DNA of 44,032 nucleotides from positions 1-44,032 of the forward strand of contig CAJXLC010000015.1 of NCBI GenBank assembly GCA_913055645.1. The letters are read 5' to 3'. Below, in pieces: positions 26,307 through 35,265 of the stretch. Position 1 is the first letter of the stretch. Each line of letters starts with the position of its first letter. Source of the stretch: an uncultured Pseudomonadota bacterium (lineage in GTDB: Bacteria; Pseudomonadota; Zetaproteobacteria; Mariprofundales; Mariprofundaceae). Both the position numbers and the translations under genes were made by a program. The notes under the pieces are model-generated. The model was given only the letters and a program-made list of their open reading frames with translations. It did no database searches and was not told where the DNA came from.

Positions 26307-28003
26307 TGAAAATAGTGCGACTTTTTTTAATGTTTATATGGCTTATTTCACCAATATTAGCACTGGCAGATGGTGCAACGGCTTCATTGGATCGCAGTGT
26401 GACGACATTAGGGGAATCGGTTAGCTTGCATATTCGTGTAGAAGGCAGTGCTGATCAAGATCCTGACCTTAGCGTGCTTAAACAAGACTTTGATGTCTTA
26501 AGTCAGAGTGAAAGCAGTAATTATAGTCTTATCAATGGTAGCTTAAGCCGTAGTAAAACGTGGTCTGTTATGTTGATGCCAAAGCGGCAAGGAATCCTTC
26601 AAATTCCATCCATATCATTGGGTAATATGCATACTCAGCCCTTACAGTTGCAGGTTACTGCCCAGCAGCAAAGTTCAGGCATACAAGGGAAGAATGTTTA
26701 TCTTGAGCTAAGCAGCAGTTCGCAACATGCCTATGTACAATCGCAAATTATTTTGACGGTGAAGTTGTTTCGTGCCATTGACCTCGCGCAAGCACAATTA
26801 ACTGAACCAGATATATCACATGCAGTCATCAAAAGAATAGGTGATGATAAAAATTATGAAACGGTGCGGAATCAACGACGTTTTATTGTAACCGAGCGAC
26901 GCTATGCTCTTTTCCCAGAGAAGAGCGGCATGTTGCATATACCAGCCGTACAATTTACAGGGCAAGAAGTAAGCCAAATGAGCATGTTTAATCATGCTGG
27001 ACGAGTGCTACGCTTAGCATCTAAAGGGTTGGACATCAAGGTTGATCCCATACCCAGTAGTTGGCCAACCACACAGCCATGGTTGCCTGCTGAAGAGGTA
27101 AGTATTCGGGAAATTCCTGTGGATCATCAAAGTGATTCATTGAAGGTGGGCGAGCCATTTACTCGCACCATAGAAATTAGGGCTACAGGCCTCACAGCAG
27201 AGCAATTACCACAAATATTTCAGCACACAAGCAGTGCTAACTTCAAACAATATCCTGACAAACCACAGTTAAGCAACAAGATTGGCAAACATGGGTTGGT
27301 AGCTATGCGTCGTGAAAAAGTTGCCATGATTCCAAGCAAGTCAGGCAATTTAGTGGTGCCTGCTATTACTGTGTTCTGGTGGAACACCAAGACAAACAGT
27401 ATCCAGAAAGCAGTAATTTTAGAGCATATGATTGATGTAAAAGCATCCACCAAACTCAATGCTCAGCCAGCAACACCATCGGCAATATTGCCAAAAGTGA
27501 AACAAGAAAGCGTAACACCGATGGTGCAAAAACAAATGAGTAATTTATCGGCTCAGTCAGAGAAAATAGATATAGATTTATGGCAAGGGGGGACGTTATT
27601 TTTTGCTATAGTTTGGCTATTGACGGTGGCTATATGGTGGTATGTTTCTTCGGCGAAGAAAAAAGGCTTACAAGAGGATAAAGGTGTATCTGAGAAGCCC
27701 ATACATGAAAAAAAATACCGCAAACAACTTGAGCATGCCTGCCAATCAGGGCAAGCAAAAGAGGCAATGCGTCTGTTACTGCAATGGGCGGATTGCTTTT
27801 TCCAAGATGAAAAAATCACAAGCATAGCGCAGCTTCAAGGTCGGTCTCCAGCATTAGATAGCGCAATATTGGCATTGGAAGTGTCATTGTATGGGCAAAA
27901 AAGTGAACAAACATGGGATGGTGAGGGTTTGTTTCAGGCTATTTCAAACCTGCAGATTTCGGAAAAGGAATCACCTGTATTAGGTTTGAAACTATTGTCT
28001 TAA
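26300..28003 (+). CDS. batD: BatD-like protein (oxygen-tolerance family)
   Basis: A 567-residue protein with a signal peptide (FLMFIWLISPILALA), then immunoglobulin-like beta-rich periplasmic domains starting TASLDRSVTTLGESVSL. A C-terminal membrane helix (LFFAIVWLLTVAIWWYV, about 432-448) is followed by a cytoplasmic helical tail. This is the BatD layout. It closes the moxR operon. GGAG sits before ATG 26300; ATG 26306, which overlaps the batB stop, is an alternative. The role in envelope stress or oxygen tolerance is known only loosely for the family. Confidence 0.87.
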   Translation: MVMKIVRLFLMFIWLISPILALADGATASLDRSVTTLGESVSLHIRVEGSADQDPDLSVLKQDFDVLSQSESSNYSLINGSLSRSKTWSVMLMPKRQGILQIPSISLGNMHTQPLQLQVTAQQQSSGIQGKNVYLELSSSSQHAYVQSQIILTVKLFRAIDLAQAQLTEPDISHAVIKRIGDDKNYETVRNQRRFIVTERRYALFPEKSGMLHIPAVQFTGQEVSQMSMFNHAGRVLRLASKGLDIKVDPIPSSWPTTQPWLPAEEVSIREIPVDHQSDSLKVGEPFTRTIEIRATGLTAEQLPQIFQHTSSANFKQYPDKPQLSNKIGKHGLVAMRREKVAMIPSKSGNLVVPAITVFWWNTKTNSIQKAVILEHMIDVKASTKLNAQPATPSAILPKVKQESVTPMVQKQMSNLSAQSEKIDIDLWQGGTLFFAIVWLLTVAIWWYVSSAKKKGLQEDKGVSEKPIHEKKYRKQLEHACQSGQAKEAMRLLLQWADCFFQDEKITSIAQLQGRSPALDSAILALEVSLYGQKSEQTWDGEGLFQAISNLQISEKESPVLGLKLLS

Positions 28004-28074
28004 ATATCATATTTTTAGCAGCGTGAGCATTTTGCTGTTAATGTTCCTATTTTTTAATATGCAGGAGAGTTTAT

Positions 28075-28419
28075 ATGACCGTTGTCATTTATCATAATCC
28101 ACGTTGTTCCAAATCAAGAGCTACATTGGCATTGATTCAAGAAAAAGGCATAGAGCCTGAAATTATTGAATATTTGGATGCCACACCCTCGGAAAGTGAG
28201 CTGGATGCGATTTTAAGCAAATTGAATATGCAACCTGCGGATTTGATGCGTACAGGCGAAGATGAATATAAGGCTCATATTAAAGGCAACGATTTAAGTC
28301 GTGCAGAAGCGATTGCATTGATGGTGAAATATCCACGCGTGATTGAGCGTCCTGTGGTGGTTAATGGCGAAAAGGCTGCAGTAGGTCGCCCGCCAGAATC
28401 AGTGTTGGATATTTTGTAG
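28075..28419 (+). CDS. ArsC/YfgD family protein (glutaredoxin-type arsenate reductase-like)
   Basis: A 114-residue thioredoxin-fold protein starting MTVVIYHNPRCSKSR, with the catalytic-type cysteine Cys11 in the NPRCSKSR loop. The conserved tail includes YPRVIERPVVVNG and AAVGRPPE. Members include plasmid ArsC, which reduces arsenate with glutathione and glutaredoxin, and YfgD/YffB-like paralogues of unclear role. The neighbours are purD and purE rather than arsenic-resistance genes, so a YfgD-type housekeeping role is as likely as arsenate reduction. A clear GCAGGAGAG Shine-Dalgarno sequence precedes the ATG. Confidence 0.88.
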   Translation: MTVVIYHNPRCSKSRATLALIQEKGIEPEIIEYLDATPSESELDAILSKLNMQPADLMRTGEDEYKAHIKGNDLSRAEAIALMVKYPRVIERPVVVNGEKAAVGRPPESVLDIL

Positions 28420-28431
28420 GAAGGAAATGAT

Positions 28432-29709
28432 ATGAAAGTTTTAGTCGTAGGCGGCGGTGGTCGTGAACATGCATTATGTTGGAAATTAAATCGTTCGGAT
28501 TCAGTATCTGAAGTGGTTTGCGCGCCAGGTAATCCTGGTATTGCTAAGGATGCGCGTTGCGTGAATGTGGGAGCCGAAGATATTGATGGTTTGATGGCTC
28601 TAGCACGCGATGAACAGCCGCGTTTGGTGGTGGTTGGACCTGAAGTTGCCTTGGTAAAAGGCTTGGGGGATAAGTTACGTGCGGAAGGTTTTGCCGTGTA
28701 TGGCCCTGATGCGGCAGCCGCAGAATTGGAAGGTAGTAAATCATTTTCCAAAGCATTGATGGATGAAGCGGGTGTACCAACCGCAAAATTTGAAACCCAT
28801 ACTGATGCGGATAAAGCAGAAGCCTTGATTCGAGAATGGGGTGCGCCGATTGTGATTAAAGCATCGGGGTTGGCTGCGGGTAAAGGAGTGATTGTAGCGC
28901 AAACAGTTGAGGAAGCTGTGGATGCAGCACGCGATATGTTATCGGGCAATTCGTTTGGTGATGCAGGCTCACAAGTGGTGATTGAAGAGTTTTTAGAAGG
29001 TGAAGAAGCATCATGCTTGTTCCTCGTATCGGGTGATACCATTCTTCCATTGGCTTCATCACAAGATCATAAAGCTTTGCTTGATGGTGATTTGGGTCCA
29101 AATACAGGTGGTATGGGTGCATACTCACCCGCTCCATGTGTGACACCTGCGATTGAACAAGAGGTGTTGGAAACGATTGCCCGACCAACGATTGCAGCTT
29201 TGAAAGAGCGCGGCGTAGAATTTATTGGTACGTTGTATGCAGGTGTGATGTTGACCAAGAGCGGCTTAAAAACACTCGAATTTAATGTGCGTTTTGGTGA
29301 CCCTGAATGCCAGCCTTTGATGTCCCGTTTAAAATCAGATTTGGGTGAAGTGCTACTTGCCGCTGCTGAAAAGCGTTTGGATGCCGTGAAGCTTGAATGG
29401 GATAGCCGCAAAGCATTGTGTGTGGTTGTGGTTTCAGATGGTTACCCAGCCAGTTTTGAAAAAGGACAGGTGATTGCTGGACTTGATGCTATAGAAGCTG
29501 CCGGCGCAATAGTGTTTCATGCAGGTACGGCTGAAAAAGATGGTGATATTGTCAATGCTGGCGGACGCGTGTTGGGTATTACAAGCTTAGCGGATAGTGT
29601 TTCAGAGGCACAAACATCTGTTTATCATGCTTTGCAAGAGCTTGATTGGAAAGGTGGTTTTTATCGTCAAGATATTGGCTATCGTGCTGTTCAGCGAGAA
29701 GGAATATAA
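28432..29709 (+). CDS. purD: Phosphoribosylamine--glycine ligase
   Basis: A 425-residue ATP-grasp enzyme that joins glycine to phosphoribosylamine in purine synthesis. The N-terminus MKVLVVGGGGREHALCWKL is diagnostic, followed by APGNPGIA, VVVGPEVALVKGL, KASGLAAGKGV, LASSQDHKALLDGDLGPNTGGMGAYSP (in parts) and the metal-binding EFNVRFGDPE. AGGAAGGA precedes the ATG, 12 bp after the ArsC-like gene. purE follows directly. Confidence 0.97.
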   Translation: MKVLVVGGGGREHALCWKLNRSDSVSEVVCAPGNPGIAKDARCVNVGAEDIDGLMALARDEQPRLVVVGPEVALVKGLGDKLRAEGFAVYGPDAAAAELEGSKSFSKALMDEAGVPTAKFETHTDADKAEALIREWGAPIVIKASGLAAGKGVIVAQTVEEAVDAARDMLSGNSFGDAGSQVVIEEFLEGEEASCLFLVSGDTILPLASSQDHKALLDGDLGPNTGGMGAYSPAPCVTPAIEQEVLETIARPTIAALKERGVEFIGTLYAGVMLTKSGLKTLEFNVRFGDPECQPLMSRLKSDLGEVLLAAAEKRLDAVKLEWDSRKALCVVVVSDGYPASFEKGQVIAGLDAIEAAGAIVFHAGTAEKDGDIVNAGGRVLGITSLADSVSEAQTSVYHALQELDWKGGFYRQDIGYRAVQREGI

Positions 29710-29710
29710 T

Positions 29711-30184
29711 ATGAAATCAATCAAAGTGCTTATTTTAATGGGCAGTAAATCTGACCGTTCTGTAATGAAAAAAGCGGAGGTGGTTCTAGAAGAATTTGGT
29801 GTACGTTTTAAAACCATGATTCGTTCTGCACATCGTACACCAGAGGCAACTGTACAAGCTGTTCAAGATGCTGAAGAGGCGGGCTGCCAGGTGTTTATCT
29901 GCGCAGCAGGCATGGCAGCACATCTGGCAGGTGTGGTTTGCTCGAAAACTGTTAAACCTGTGATTGGTGTGCCGATTGCATCGGGGCCATTGAATGGTGA
30001 AGATGCATTGCTTTCCACGGTGATGATGCCACCTGGTTTACCTGTAGCTACGGTTGGTGTGAATGCTGCAAAAAATGCAGGTTTGTTGGCTGTACAAATG
30101 TTGGCACAAAGCGATGATAATTTAACAAGCCTGCTAAACATTGACCGTGCTGCACAAGCTGAGGCAATCCTCGCTGAAGGTTAA
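29711..30184 (+). CDS. purE: 5-(carboxyamino)imidazole ribonucleotide mutase
   Basis: A 157-residue class I PurE, which converts N5-CAIR to CAIR in purine synthesis. The phrases MGSKSDRSVMKKA (from residue 10), SAHRTPE (about 42-48) and AAGMAAHLAGV are the family's active-site loops; PVASGPLNG is here PIASGPLNGEDALLSTVMMP in two parts. The frame is open far upstream within purD, but ATG 29711, two bases after the purD stop, gives the correct start. purK, the usual partner, is not adjacent; a YrdC-like gene follows instead. Confidence 0.96.
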   Translation: MKSIKVLILMGSKSDRSVMKKAEVVLEEFGVRFKTMIRSAHRTPEATVQAVQDAEEAGCQVFICAAGMAAHLAGVVCSKTVKPVIGVPIASGPLNGEDALLSTVMMPPGLPVATVGVNAAKNAGLLAVQMLAQSDDNLTSLLNIDRAAQAEAILAEG

Positions 30185-30734
30185 ACGTAAATTAGCCACG
30201 TTACGCGCAGCGAAAGTGTTGCGAAGAGGCGGTCTTCTTGCACATCAAACAGGCACAGTTGCAGGTATTGCGGCACATCCAGGGTGTTCAAAATCTATCA
30301 AGAAATTACAGCGATTTAAGCAGCGCAATGGGCCATTTTTACTACTGGCAGATTCGATTTCCACAGCGTTATCACAAGCGCGATATATTTCACCCACCTT
30401 GCGTAAAATGGCGAAAAAATCTTGGCCAGGCGCAGTCACATTGGTTTTCCCTGGCAAACCCAAACATCATCAAGCTTGTTACCAGCAAGGGATGCTGGCA
30501 GTGCGTGTGGATGGCGATAGTGAAAGCCGACGTTTGGCACAGTTATGTGGAGGCTTTTTGTTATCAAGTAGCTTGAATCGGCGAGGTAGCCCTATCATGC
30601 CACTTCATCGGCAGTTGTTTAGGCGCTTTTCATCATGGCTTGATGCCCAGTTAGTGCATAAAAATATTTCAAATTCAAATATACCATCACGTATGTACCA
30701 TATCACACATGCTGGTGTGAAACGTTTGCGTTAA
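30141..30734 (+). CDS. Divergent YrdC/TsaC-like protein
   Basis: A 197-residue basic protein with the YrdC fold pattern: AAKVLRRGGLLAHQTGTVAGIA near the N-terminus (in two parts), then SIKKLQRFKQRNGPFLLLAD, LRKMAKKSWPGAVTLVF and MLAVRVDGD, as in TsaC/Sua5. Those enzymes make threonylcarbamoyl-AMP for the t6A37 tRNA modification. The expected PT(D/E)T is replaced by HQTGT, and the lysine-rich substrate loop is altered (KQRNGPF against K-R-x-x-x-KP), so it may have changed or weak activity. No ATG exists near the start; TTG 30141 overlaps purE by 44 bases. A start at GTG 30147 or later is possible. Confidence 0.75.
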   Translation: MTVLHKLRQSSLKVKRKLATLRAAKVLRRGGLLAHQTGTVAGIAAHPGCSKSIKKLQRFKQRNGPFLLLADSISTALSQARYISPTLRKMAKKSWPGAVTLVFPGKPKHHQACYQQGMLAVRVDGDSESRRLAQLCGGFLLSSSLNRRGSPIMPLHRQLFRRFSSWLDAQLVHKNISNSNIPSRMYHITHAGVKRLR

Positions 30735-30839
30735 ACGTTGTCGTTACGCGAGTGTTAGTGGTCAAAGGCTATGCAATAAATAGTGTAACGGGTAAGGTTT
30801 ATATTTTGGCGTAACAATGAGTTTTTGATGGGAGATTAG

Positions 30840-33527
30840 ATGCAGATGGATGCACCAAATAAAACTGCTGTTGATATTGCGCTTGATAAGCCGATGCGCG
30901 CAGATGAATATGAGCATGTACGTTTGGAGCAGATTAAACGTCTTTTTGATGGTTCTCCCTATTTGATTGTTAGCAACGTTTTGATTGCGTTCATTGTCGC
31001 GATATTGCAATGGGATTCAGTTGAGCATACAAGCATACTTATATGGTTTGCTTGCATGGCGGTTGTTGTCGTATTTCGGTTTATCATGATTTATAGTTTT
31101 TCATTGAAGAAGCTGACTGTGGAGGATGTAGGCTACGGGAAAAAGCTATATATGGTGACGGCAGTTTTACTTGGGATTGCTTGGGGAGCTACTGGTGTGT
31201 TGTTTTTTCCTCAAGGAAACCTTGAAAGCCAAGGGCTCACTGTGTTTATACTCATGCTTTTAACAGGTGTTGTGGCAGCGAGACCCATGGTGGTAAAAGG
31301 AGCCTTTTTTACCTTTTTATTCTGTGTGATGGTGCCCGTTATGGTGCAGCTTGTTGTACTTGGAAGTGATATTGCTTTAAAAATGCTTGTGATATGTATC
31401 GTTTATAGCATTTTCCTTGTTATATATGCCAATAAATCCTATCAGATGCATATGAAAAATATATTGTTCCAAGTGCGTTATTTGGAACAAGAAGCAATGA
31501 CACAAACATCACAATATATGTCTAAAAAGACGGCTGAAATTTTAAAGATGATTGCCGTGGGCGAATCTGTGCAAGATGTTTGTAATGAAATTATAGGTTT
31601 GTATGAACAGTGTTATGATGGTTTGCGTTGTTCGATATTGGCACTGCACGGCGATAAGTTGCTTCATGTTAGTGCGCCCAGTTTACCAAAAGCCTATACT
31701 GATGCAGTGAACGGTTTGCAAGTCGGAGAGAATAGAGGCTTGTGTGGAACAGCAGCTTATTTGGGGCAACGTGTGTTGGTTGAAGATATTGCCAATGATG
31801 AAATATGGCAGGCATTTAAAGATATAGCGCTTGCATGTGGCTTGGGTAGTTGTTGGTCTGAACCTGTATTGGATGCGAAAGCACAAGTCATGGGCACATT
31901 AGCCATGTATCATGATGAGCCTGGCTTACCAAGCGAACAAGAGTTACATGATTTAGAAGGCGCCGCACAGTTGGTTAGTATTGTCATGGAGAGAGAGCAG
32001 AGGGAAGATTCATTGCGGACACTATCGCAGGCGATTAAGCAGACTGGTGAAGGGGTGATGATTAGTAATGTCTCTGGTTTGATTGAATATGTGAATCCAG
32101 CATTTACATATTTGACAGGTTATGAAGCCAGCGAAATTGTCGGGAAACCTTTAAGTTCTTTAAACAAGAGTACAGAAACAAAAGCGTTTTATAAGAAGCT
32201 TTGGAGCAATGTGCACGGTGGAAAAACTTACAGTGCTATGTTAACTGAACAACGCAAAGATGGTTGTGAATATCCAGCAAGGGTGTCTGTTGCGCCGATT
32301 TTTGATGGCGAACATATCTCACATTATGTTACGATAAAACAAGACATGACAGAGTATGAAAGCTTGGAAGGGCAGTTTCGACAAGCTCAAAAAATGGAAG
32401 CTATTGGCACATTGGTTGGCGGCATTGCCCATGATTTTAATAATATTCTTGCAGGCATGACAGGAAATATTTATCTGACGAAACAACGAAGTCAGGCATT
32501 GCCAGATGTTGTAAAAGGCATAGAAAATATTGAGCAACTTGCTATGCGTGGTGCTGATTTGATTCAACGACTCATGACATTTGCTCGCAAAGATCACGTG
32601 GAGATCAAAAAGATAAAATTGGTACCCATTTTTTCGGAAGCCATTCAACTGCTTCGCACATCGATACCAGAAAATGTCGATATGCATGAGGAAATGCTTG
32701 GTAGACCGCTATATATTCGTGGTGATAGTACACAGATGCATCAGATGTTGATGAATTTAGTGAATAATGCTTATGATGCACTTGAAGGAAAAAGTAATCC
32801 TAGCATTACCATCAAACTTGAGCGTTTTTATCCAGATGCAGACTTTATGGAAGCTCATCCATATTTTAGGTCAGAGCATTACGCCCATTTAAGTGTTGAA
32901 GATAATGGCAGTGGTATTCCAGAGACCCAAGTGAAACATGTGTTCGAACCGTTTTTTACAACCAAAGAAGTGGGTAAGGGAACGGGGCTTGGCTTATCTA
33001 TGGTTTTTGGGGCAGTGAAAAGGCATGAAGGCTTTATTGAAGTTCAAAGCGTTGAAGGAGAAGGTTCGACATTCCATATTTATTTGCCTTTAATTGATAC
33101 AGATGATGCTACGTATGTAGCACCGTTGCAGAAGAAAGCATTGCCATTTTATGCTGCTGGGCACGAAGTTATTTTGTTGGTTGATGATGATGCGTTTGTT
33201 CTTGAGATACTCAAAGAAGTGTTAGAGGATTTGGGTTATCAAGTATTAGAAGCCAGCAATGGTTTAGAAGCTGTGGATATATTTAAAGATAATCAGGATA
33301 AAATATCTTTGATGATTACCGATATTGTGATGCCGAAGCTAGGTGGCATCAAGGCTGCCGAGCAAATTAGAAAACTATGCCCAGATATGAAAGTTATTTT
33401 TGTTACAGGATATAATAAGGATGTGACACTACCCCGTGATATTCTTGCAAATGGCAACAGCGTTCTTTCTAAGCCCTACGATATTGAGTTGTTGAGCAGA
33501 ATGATTAGAAAAGAATTGGATGGGTGA
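30840..33527 (+). CDS. Hybrid sensor histidine kinase (6 TM, GAF, PAS, HisKA, HATPase, REC)
   Basis: An 895-residue membrane signalling protein. About six hydrophobic helices (residues 35-195) are followed by a GAF domain (about 230-385), a PAS domain (about 395-500), a dimerisation/phosphoacceptor domain with GGIAHDFNNILA (His531) and an ATPase domain. The ATPase has an N box at MNLVNNAYDAL, VEDNGSGIP and GKGTGLGLSMVFG. A C-terminal receiver (about 775-895) carries VDDD and the phosphorylatable Asp828 in ITDIVMP. The input signal is unknown. No dedicated output regulator lies next to it; a lone receiver protein is encoded about 9 kb away at 42330-42953. GGGAGATT precedes the ATG. Confidence 0.92.
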   Translation: MQMDAPNKTAVDIALDKPMRADEYEHVRLEQIKRLFDGSPYLIVSNVLIAFIVAILQWDSVEHTSILIWFACMAVVVVFRFIMIYSFSLKKLTVEDVGYGKKLYMVTAVLLGIAWGATGVLFFPQGNLESQGLTVFILMLLTGVVAARPMVVKGAFFTFLFCVMVPVMVQLVVLGSDIALKMLVICIVYSIFLVIYANKSYQMHMKNILFQVRYLEQEAMTQTSQYMSKKTAEILKMIAVGESVQDVCNEIIGLYEQCYDGLRCSILALHGDKLLHVSAPSLPKAYTDAVNGLQVGENRGLCGTAAYLGQRVLVEDIANDEIWQAFKDIALACGLGSCWSEPVLDAKAQVMGTLAMYHDEPGLPSEQELHDLEGAAQLVSIVMEREQREDSLRTLSQAIKQTGEGVMISNVSGLIEYVNPAFTYLTGYEASEIVGKPLSSLNKSTETKAFYKKLWSNVHGGKTYSAMLTEQRKDGCEYPARVSVAPIFDGEHISHYVTIKQDMTEYESLEGQFRQAQKMEAIGTLVGGIAHDFNNILAGMTGNIYLTKQRSQALPDVVKGIENIEQLAMRGADLIQRLMTFARKDHVEIKKIKLVPIFSEAIQLLRTSIPENVDMHEEMLGRPLYIRGDSTQMHQMLMNLVNNAYDALEGKSNPSITIKLERFYPDADFMEAHPYFRSEHYAHLSVEDNGSGIPETQVKHVFEPFFTTKEVGKGTGLGLSMVFGAVKRHEGFIEVQSVEGEGSTFHIYLPLIDTDDATYVAPLQKKALPFYAAGHEVILLVDDDAFVLEILKEVLEDLGYQVLEASNGLEAVDIFKDNQDKISLMITDIVMPKLGGIKAAEQIRKLCPDMKVIFVTGYNKDVTLPRDILANGNSVLSKPYDIELLSRMIRKELDG

Positions 33528-33534
33528 TATGCGT

Positions 33535-34482
33535 TTATTGTGTATGTTCAAATGGCTCTGAAATACTCACTGCACTGATTGGATCTTCATGAATGATGAT
33601 TTCAGCATTGGGATATACTGCCATCAGGCTCGCCTCCACTTGATCGGATATGGTATGTGCATCAAGCAAGGTGAGTGCATCATCCAATTCTAAGTGCAGT
33701 TGAATGAATACCGTTGTTCCAGATTTTCGGGTGCGTAAATCATGCATGCCGTGGGCTTGCGGATGTTGGGATACCAGCTCTCGAATGTGTTTACGTTCAT
33801 CGCTCGACAATTCATGATCCATTAAATCATGCATGGCATGCTGAATGATTTCATAGGCGCTGTATAGAATATAAAAAGCAATGCCTATACCAAAAACGGC
33901 ATCAAAACCTTGCCAGCCATATACCGCCAATACCAAGGCAAGAATAACGCTGGCATTCATAAATAAATCGCTTTTGTAATGTAGCGAATCGGCAGCAATT
34001 GCTGTTGAACCTGTTTTGCGCACCACATATCTTTGCAGGATGACTAGCCCCAATGTCACGATAATAGAGAAAATCATCACGGCAATACCCATATGGGAGC
34101 CTTCAATGGTTTGTGGATGGAAAAAACGAGCTGATGCTTCGAGAAATAAAAATAATGCTGAACCTGTAATAAACATGGACTGCGCCAAGCCCGCCAATGC
34201 TTCGGCTTTGCCATGACCAAAGCGATGTTCATCGTCGGCTGGTACTAAAGCATGACGCACGGCTAATAATGTAATCAATGAGGCAACTGCATCCAAACAA
34301 GAATCTATCAAGGTTGCCAATAGACTAACCGAATCAGTCCAAAGCCAAGCAACCAATTTTACCGCAATCAATACACATGCCACAGAAGCTGAGGCATAGG
34401 TTGCAATCTTCATCCAGCGTGCAGATTCTTCGGGAGATAAATGCGGGGTCGCGGAGTTTGATTTTTGGGTAGAACTATCCAT
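33535..34482 (-). CDS. fieF: Cation diffusion facilitator family metal exporter (FieF-like)
   Basis: A 315-residue CDF transporter that exports divalent metals such as Zn2+ or Fe2+ in exchange for protons. The membrane metal site residues appear as Asp60 and Asp64 (LIDSCLDAVASL) and the later SLHYKSD (HxxxD). The FieF-type loop HRFGHGKAEALAGL is intact. The C-terminal cytoplasmic domain has GMHDLRTRKSGTTVFIQLHLELD. The order Asp/Asp with His/Asp fits the Zn/Fe subgroup; precise specificity is not determined. Its stop lies 7 bp from the kinase stop (convergent), and its start diverges from ampD across 47 bp. Confidence 0.92.
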   Translation of the reverse strand: MDSSTQKSNSATPHLSPEESARWMKIATYASASVACVLIAVKLVAWLWTDSVSLLATLIDSCLDAVASLITLLAVRHALVPADDEHRFGHGKAEALAGLAQSMFITGSALFLFLEASARFFHPQTIEGSHMGIAVMIFSIIVTLGLVILQRYVVRKTGSTAIAADSLHYKSDLFMNASVILALVLAVYGWQGFDAVFGIGIAFYILYSAYEIIQHAMHDLMDHELSSDERKHIRELVSQHPQAHGMHDLRTRKSGTTVFIQLHLELDDALTLLDAHTISDQVEASLMAVYPNAEIIIHEDPISAVSISEPFEHTQ

Positions 34483-34529
34483 GGCGCTATTGTGGCTGGC
34501 TTTGGGCAGACAATAAAGTCTTTGTAAGT

Positions 34530-35114
34530 GTGCTTATTCATCTGCATCATATCCACATGCGTTATTTGGAATCCCCTCATTGCGATGCACGCCCTGATTC
34601 AACAGAGCTTGATTTGATTGTATTGCATGCAATTAGCTTGCCTGATGGCACATTTGAACAGCATTATATTGATGATTTTTTTATGGGGAAATTAGATATA
34701 TCTGCACATTCAAGCTTTGAGGATTTGCGAGATGTTCGTGTTTCAGCACATTTTGTTGTGAATCGAAAGGGTGAGGTCACACAATTTGTACCCTGTCAAA
34801 AGCGGGCTTGGCATGCAGGTGAGTCATCATGGTTGGGTCGAAAGGGTTGCAATGATTATGCTATCGGAATTGAAATAATTGGCGATGAGAAACGACCATT
34901 CACGCATGCACAATATACTGAGGTGGCACGTTTATGCCGTGTATTGATGCAACATTACCCGAATATCACGAAAGAACGCATTGTTGGGCATCAAGATATT
35001 GCACCAGATAGAAAGTGGGATCCTGGTAAACAATGGCACTGGCAACGCTTTCACCAGTCCTTTTCGCATATTCGGAAATTAGATTTAGCCCGCATTATTC
35101 ATAAATCGTCGTGA
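34530..35114 (+). CDS. ampD: 1,6-anhydro-N-acetylmuramyl-L-alanine amidase AmpD
   Basis: A 194-residue cytoplasmic zinc amidase that removes the peptide from 1,6-anhydro-muropeptides during cell-wall recycling. The zinc ligands are recognisable: His in LIVLHAISLP (about 33), and His and Asp in GHQDIAPDRKWDPG (about 153-163). VSAHFVVNRKGEVTQFVP, KRAWHAG and CNDYAIGIEI are also conserved. No signal peptide is present, as expected for the cytoplasmic form. GTG 34530 gives the same N-terminal length as E. coli AmpD; ATG 34557 is an alternative. No ampE or ampR is nearby. Confidence 0.94.
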   Translation: MLIHLHHIHMRYLESPHCDARPDSTELDLIVLHAISLPDGTFEQHYIDDFFMGKLDISAHSSFEDLRDVRVSAHFVVNRKGEVTQFVPCQKRAWHAGESSWLGRKGCNDYAIGIEIIGDEKRPFTHAQYTEVARLCRVLMQHYPNITKERIVGHQDIAPDRKWDPGKQWHWQRFHQSFSHIRKLDLARIIHKSS

Positions 35115-35133
35115 TGATTGCGCAGGAGCTTTG

Positions 35134-35203
35134 TTTGCAACAGATTTTGAAGAATGCGTTCGTAGCAGTGCTTACGAATAATTGATGAAAAATTTGTTGC
35201 AAA
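35134..35203. repeat. Nested inverted repeats between ampD and sterol-desaturase gene
   Basis: An outer pair TTTGCAACA (35134-35142) / TGTTGCAAA (35195-35203) is a perfect 9-bp inverted repeat. It encloses an inner pair TTCGTA (35159-35164) / TACGAA (35173-35178) with an 8-base loop. Together they could fold a branched RNA hairpin or mark a small mobile repeat. No T-run follows, so a simple rho-independent terminator is unlikely. Confidence 0.55.
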
Positions 35204-35265
35204 TAAAGAGCCAAGCAAGGTTGCGACAGTATTTATGAATATTGCGGGTTAGAGGTGCGTTGAAT

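Noticed and set aside
28275-29042. 255-codon minus-strand frame opposite arsC-like gene and purD
   Set aside because: Both genes on the plus strand are firmly identified with good ribosome sites; the antisense product has no known motif and is Ser/Thr/Pro-rich as complement frames often are.
32590-32605. ATCACGTGGA as a further parS
   Set aside because: Only the central CACGTG is shared; the flanking TTT/AAA arms needed for ParB recognition are absent.
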